Positions 60,485 to 64,000 of a DNA stretch of 64,000 nt are shown piece by piece; the first letter of the stretch is position 1, and each line of letters opens with the position of its first letter. The position numbers and the translations under genes were made by a program. The notes beneath the pieces are model-generated. The model searched no databases. It was not told the DNA's origin and saw nothing but the letters and a program-made list of their open reading frames with translations. Origin of the DNA: Rhizobium ecuadorense (GTDB lineage Bacteria; Pseudomonadota; Alphaproteobacteria; Rhizobiales; Rhizobiaceae); the NCBI RefSeq assembly GCF_001187535.1, contig NZ_LFIO01000691.1, positions 1 through 64,000 on the forward strand. Direction: 5' to 3'.

Positions 60485-61753
60485 TTAGTCGAGCCAGGCG
60501 GGAACCGAGTCGAGGCCGATCAGCTCCGCATAGGTTCTGCGCGGGCGAATCGTATGGAAATCGCTGCCCTTGACCAGAACCTCCGGCACCAGCAGCCGGC
60601 TGTTATAGGTGCCGGCCTGCACCGCGCCATAGGCGCCGGCCGTGCTGACAGCCATCAGGTCGCCTGGCTTCGGCATCGCCATCTCGCGGTCGAGCGCCAG
60701 ATAATCGCCGGTCTCGCAGACGGGGCCGACGACGTCGGCGCGGATGCGCGGGGCGTTCGCCGCCGAAATCGTCACCGGGCGGATCTCGTGATAGGCCTCG
60801 TAGAGGGTCGGGCGGATCAGATCGTTCATCGCGCCGTCGACGATGACGAAGGTCTTCTCACCGCCGTCCTTCACATAGAGGACCTCGGTCACCAGGATAC
60901 CGGCATTGCCGACGATCAGGCGGCCGGGCTCGGTGATGATCTTGCAGTTGAGGCCGCGCAGCTGGTTCTTGACGATCGCCGCATAGGCGTCCGGCAGCGG
61001 CGGCGGATTGTTGTCGTCCTTATAGGGGATGCCGAGGCCGCCGCCGATATCGACGTGATCGATGCTGTGGCCGTCGGCGCGCAGCGTCGCGACAAGATCG
61101 TGCAGCAGCTTGAAGGCGTCGTCGAAGGGCTGCAATTCGGTGATCTGGCTGCCGATATGCATGTCGATGCCGGTGACTTCGATGCCCGGCAGTTTGGCGG
61201 CATGGGCATAGATGGCGCGGGCACGCTCCCAGGAGATGCCGAACTTGTTTTCTTTCTTGCCGGTCGAGATCTTCGAATGGGTCTTCGCGTCGACATCGGG
61301 ATTGATGCGGAAGGAGACCGGCGCTTTCGCGCCGGCCTTGACGGCGCGCTGGTTGAGGATTTCAAGCTCGGGCTCGGATTCGACGTTGAAGCAGTAAATG
61401 CCTGCCTCGAGAGCGAAATCCATCTCTTGCGGCGTCTTACCGACACCTGAAAACATGATGCGGCTGGCCGGAATGCCGGCGGCGAGCGCGCGGCGCAGCT
61501 CGCCTTCGGAGACGACGTCGATGCCGGCGCCGAGGCGGCCGAGCGTCTTCAGCACCGCCTGGTTCGAATTCGCCTTCATCGCGTAGCAGACCATGGAGTC
61601 CATCTCGGCGAAGGCTTCGGAGAAGACCCGGTAATGGCGCTCCAGCGTCGCAGTGGAATAGACGTAGAAGGGCGTTCCGACCGCCCTGGCGATCTCGGGA
61701 ACGGGGACGTTTTCGGCATGCAGGACGCCGTCGCGGTACTCGAAATGGTTCAC
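60485..61753 (-). CDS. lysA: Diaminopimelate decarboxylase
   Basis: Last step of lysine synthesis, 422 residues. PLP-binding Lys in CYAMKANSNQAVL, the GGGLGIPY phosphate loop, EPGRLIVGNAGILV and VCETGDYLALDREM, which carries the catalytic Cys, are all present. The gene follows the small lipoprotein gene by 11 bases. Confidence 0.96.
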   Translation of the reverse strand: MNHFEYRDGVLHAENVPVPEIARAVGTPFYVYSTATLERHYRVFSEAFAEMDSMVCYAMKANSNQAVLKTLGRLGAGIDVVSEGELRRALAAGIPASRIMFSGVGKTPQEMDFALEAGIYCFNVESEPELEILNQRAVKAGAKAPVSFRINPDVDAKTHSKISTGKKENKFGISWERARAIYAHAAKLPGIEVTGIDMHIGSQITELQPFDDAFKLLHDLVATLRADGHSIDHVDIGGGLGIPYKDDNNPPPLPDAYAAIVKNQLRGLNCKIITEPGRLIVGNAGILVTEVLYVKDGGEKTFVIVDGAMNDLIRPTLYEAYHEIRPVTISAANAPRIRADVVGPVCETGDYLALDREMAMPKPGDLMAVSTAGAYGAVQAGTYNSRLLVPEVLVKGSDFHTIRPRRTYAELIGLDSVPAWLD

Positions 61754-61764
61754 GGGCTTATGCC

Positions 61765-61959
61765 TTAAAGAAGGGGATCGAGAAGGAAGGGCTTGTCGAC
61801 GGTTCCCGGCTGTTTCGTCGGCTTGGAAACGTCACCTTCCTTGGATGCCGCAGCACTCGGCGGATCGAGTTCGCCTTTGCGCCCGCATCCGGCAACGGCA
61901 AGGCCGATGACGGCGAGAACCGCCGTCAGGCGGATGAGGTGCGGCAAGCTCTTCTGCAT
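61765..61959 (-). CDS. Small lipoprotein (LptM-like)
   Basis: 64 residues from ATG 61959 (GAGG upstream). The signal peptide KSLPHLIRLTAVLAVIGLAV leads to the lipobox VAGCGRKGELDPP, so the Cys becomes lipidated. The tail is short and Lys/Pro-rich. The CGxKGxLxxP start of the mature part matches the LptM/YifL type, which in E. coli assists LptD disulphide maturation. Whether it does so here is untested. It sits between argH and lysA, a conserved order in alphaproteobacteria. Confidence 0.85.
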   Translation of the reverse strand: MQKSLPHLIRLTAVLAVIGLAVAGCGRKGELDPPSAAASKEGDVSKPTKQPGTVDKPFLLDPLL

Positions 61960-62042
61960 GGATATCCTCTTCGGCGGCATTTTGATGGACTTTGTCATAG
62001 CGAAGTTTATCCGCCTTGTGCACCCTGATTGTTGGACGGTCT

Positions 62043-62082
62043 TTGCCGCCTATGCGGCAAGGCCCCGGCGGCTTGTGCCGCC
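62043..62082 (-). terminator. Two tandem hairpins downstream of argH
   Basis: GGCGGC-TTGT-GCCGCC (62067-62082) and TTGCCGC-CTAT-GCGGCAA (62043-62060) follow the argH stop. No T-runs. They may separate argH from the lipoprotein gene or reduce read-through. Confidence 0.4.
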
Positions 62083-62091
62083 TGATATCTC

Positions 62092-63492
62092 TCAGTTGCG
62101 GGCACGCCAGAAGGCGATCTGCCTGCGCACTTCGGAGGGCGCCGTGCCGCCGAAGCTCTTGCGGCTGGCGACCGAGGCTTCGACGGTCAGCACGTCATAG
62201 ACCTTGTCGGTGATATCAGGATGGATCGCCTGCAGATCGGCGAGCGGCAGTTCGGCAAGATCGCAACCTTTGCTTTCGGCAAGCGCCACGGCCCGGCCGG
62301 TGACGTGATGGGCATCGCGGAAGGGCAGGCCCGCTTCGCGCACCAGCCAGTCGGCAAGATCGGTCGCCGTCGAAAAGCCGGAGCCGGCCGCCGCCTTCAT
62401 GCGCGCGGTGTTGACGGTCAGGTCGCGCACCATGCCGGTCATGGCGGCGATTGCCAGTTCCAGGCTCTCGGCCGCGTCGAAGACCTGTTCCTTGTCTTCC
62501 TGCATGTCCTTGGAATAGGCGAGCGGCAGGCCCTTCATGATCGTCAAAAGGGCGACCAGCGAACCGTTGATGCGGCCGGTCTTGGCGCGCACCAGTTCGG
62601 CGGCGTCCGGGTTCTTCTTCTGCGGCATGATCGACGAGCCTGTGGAGAAGGCGTCGGAGAGGCGCACGAAACCGAATTGCGGGGTCGACCAGATGACGAT
62701 CTCTTCGGCCAGGCGCGACAGGTGCATGCCTGTGATCGCGGCGATCGACAGGAACTCGATGGCGAAGTCGCGGTCGGAGACCGTGTCGATGGAGTTGCGG
62801 GTCGGCTCGCGGAAACCGAGCGCCTTGGCGGTCATATGGCGGTCGATCGGATAACCGGTGCCGGCAAGGGCCGCCGCACCGATCGGGCTTTCGTCCAGAT
62901 GCTCGATGGCGTGGCGCACGCGCGAGCGGTCGCGGCCGAACATTTCGACATAGGCCATGCAATGATGGCCGAAGGTCACGGGTTGAGCGGTCTGCAGATG
63001 GGTGAAGCCCGGCATGACGCTTTCGGCATGCTCTTCGGCGCGGTCCAGGAAGGCGGCGATCAGGCCGGTCAGCATCTTCTCGGTCTTCTCAAGCTCTTCC
63101 TTCACCCAGAGGCGGAAGTCGAGCGCCACCTGGTCGTTGCGTGAGCGGGCGGTGTGCAGCCGGCCGGCGGCCGGTCCGATCAGCGTCGCCAGGCGCGCTT
63201 CGATATTCATATGGATATCTTCGAGCCGGCGCGAGAATTCGAAATTGCCGCTTTCGATTTCTGACAGGATCGTGTTTAGCCCGTGAACGATCTTGTCCTT
63301 ATCGTCGGCCGATATGATCCCCTGATGGGCGAGCATGGTCGCGTGGGCGATCGAACCGCGGATATCCTGCGCGAAAAGCTTCTTGTCGAAACCGATCGAG
63401 GCATTTATCTCCTCCATGATCGCGTCCGGGCCGGAGGCGAAACGTCCGCCCCACATCTGGTTTGAAGATTTGGTATCCGTAGTGTCGGCCAT
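62092..63492 (-). CDS. argH: Argininosuccinate lyase
   Basis: Final step of arginine synthesis, cleaving argininosuccinate to arginine and fumarate. 466 residues. The family signature [12 protein letters not shown], with its catalytic Ser, is visible along with [17 protein letters not shown] and [21 protein letters not shown] 63492 starts the family sequence ([18 protein letters not shown]). Divergent from the TlpA gene. Confidence 0.96.
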   Translation of the reverse strand: MADTTDTKSSNQMWGGRFASGPDAIMEEINASIGFDKKLFAQDIRGSIAHATMLAHQGIISADDKDKIVHGLNTILSEIESGNFEFSRRLEDIHMNIEARLATLIGPAAGRLHTARSRNDQVALDFRLWVKEELEKTEKMLTGLIAAFLDRAEEHAESVMPGFTHLQTAQPVTFGHHCMAYVEMFGRDRSRVRHAIEHLDESPIGAAALAGTGYPIDRHMTAKALGFREPTRNSIDTVSDRDFAIEFLSIAAITGMHLSRLAEEIVIWSTPQFGFVRLSDAFSTGSSIMPQKKNPDAAELVRAKTGRINGSLVALLTIMKGLPLAYSKDMQEDKEQVFDAAESLELAIAAMTGMVRDLTVNTARMKAAAGSGFSTATDLADWLVREAGLPFRDAHHVTGRAVALAESKGCDLAELPLADLQAIHPDITDKVYDVLTVEASVASRKSFGGTAPSEVRRQIAFWRARN

Positions 63493-63530
63493 GAAGGTGC
63501 CCGCCTTGAATGCATGTCCTGGAGAATGAA

Positions 63531-64000
63531 ATGACGACAAAGAAATCCCTCGGGCTGCCATCCGTGAAATGGATCGCGATAGCCGCCGTTGCGGGCGTCG
63601 TTGCCGGTGCGGCAGCGGTATACGTGAAGGAGACGGGGATTGGCAATGGCGGCGGCGAAACGGCTTCGGCCGAATGCAAGCTTACCCGGGATCGCATCGC
63701 CAGCGTCACGCCGCTGATGAAGGGGCAGGTGGCCGCCATGGTCGCCGCCTATGAACCACGCAAGCTGACCGCGGTCTCCTTCAACGGGCCGGACGGCAAA
63801 CCGCTGACGCTCGATCATTTCGCCGGCAAGACCGTGCTCCTCAATCTCTGGGCGACATGGTGCGTGCCCTGCCGCGAGGAGATGCCGGCGCTGAACGCGC
63901 TGGAAAAGGAGATGGGCAGCGACAAGTTCCAGGTCGTGCCGGTCAATATCGACAGCGGCGACGACGAGAAGCCGAAGACCTTCCTCGCCGAGACCGGCGT
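63531..64000 (+). CDS. TlpA-type thiol:disulfide interchange protein (3' partial)
   Basis: N-terminal 156 residues of a membrane-anchored thioredoxin. One membrane segment ([20 protein letters not shown]) precedes a TlpA/ResA-like domain with the active site [13 protein letters not shown]. TlpA reduces thiols for cytochrome oxidase assembly in rhizobia. The frame runs off the window end. Confidence 0.9.
   Translation, partial: MTTKKSLGLPSVKWIAIAAVAGVVAGAAAVYVKETGIGNGGGETASAECKLTRDRIASVTPLMKGQVAAMVAAYEPRKLTAVSFNGPDGKPLTLDHFAGKTVLLNLWATWCVPCREEMPALNALEKEMGSDKFQVVPVNIDSGDDEKPKTFLAETG

Overview
The window looks like chromosomal DNA of a Rhizobium-type alphaproteobacterium (R. leguminosarum/etli group or a close relative). 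The grounds are high-GC coding sequence and an alphaproteobacterial gene set: ALAS-type hemA, aerobic cobaltochelatase cobS/cobT, CpdR, a TIGR02302-type protein, DUF2125, DUF2937, DUF3108, and the order argH - small lipoprotein - lysA. The species is inferred from recognised protein sequence, not from a database search.

Layout. 0-9 kb: the 3' end of hemA, then a LacI-controlled ABC sugar uptake locus with a cytoplasmic GH127 beta-L-arabinofuranosidase, then dxr on the other strand. 9-11.5 kb: small envelope genes, including a 50-codon membrane microprotein. 11.5-15 kb: an accessory pocket ending at tRNA-Arg(CCT). It holds a metallophosphoesterase, a decayed IS3 element, an XRE repressor with a membrane protein, and a frameshifted S24-like gene; two matching 13-bp operator-like sites lie between the last two units. 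15-20.3 kb: M20 amidohydrolase, D,D-carboxypeptidase, CobW GTPase, TusA-like protein and a YafK-like L,D-transpeptidase.

20.3-31.4 kb is a second accessory block of stress and catabolic genes. It has two intact AraC regulators and one AraC remnant, an SDR, an SDR reduced to 71 codons by an internal in-frame deletion, a GST, an isochorismatase-fold hydrolase, an ABM monooxygenase, a RarD transporter, a divergent Lrp/ThDP-enzyme pair, a carboxylesterase and a limonene-epoxide-hydrolase-like protein.

31.6-64 kb is mainly core: accA, xerD with a 58-codon gene upstream, aroK-aroB-CorC, bolA, a J-domain protein, cobS-cobT, yhhQ, rpmB, gloB, hisC-tyrC, plsC, ftsEX, hpt, cpdR, the TIGR02302-type protein, lysA, argH and the start of a TlpA-type thioredoxin.

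The most interesting candidate is a compact pseudoknot-capable leader directly in front of yhhQ, a queuosine-precursor transporter gene. Its layout resembles a preQ1-I riboswitch and it would pair directly with the start codon. Other notable points are the XRE operator pair, the deleted SDR, a dispersed palindromic repeat present three times, a 17-bp perfect inverted repeat, and three short genes easily missed by length cut-offs (10321-10473, 33624-33800, 61765-61959). No CRISPR array, intact prophage or replication origin was seen.
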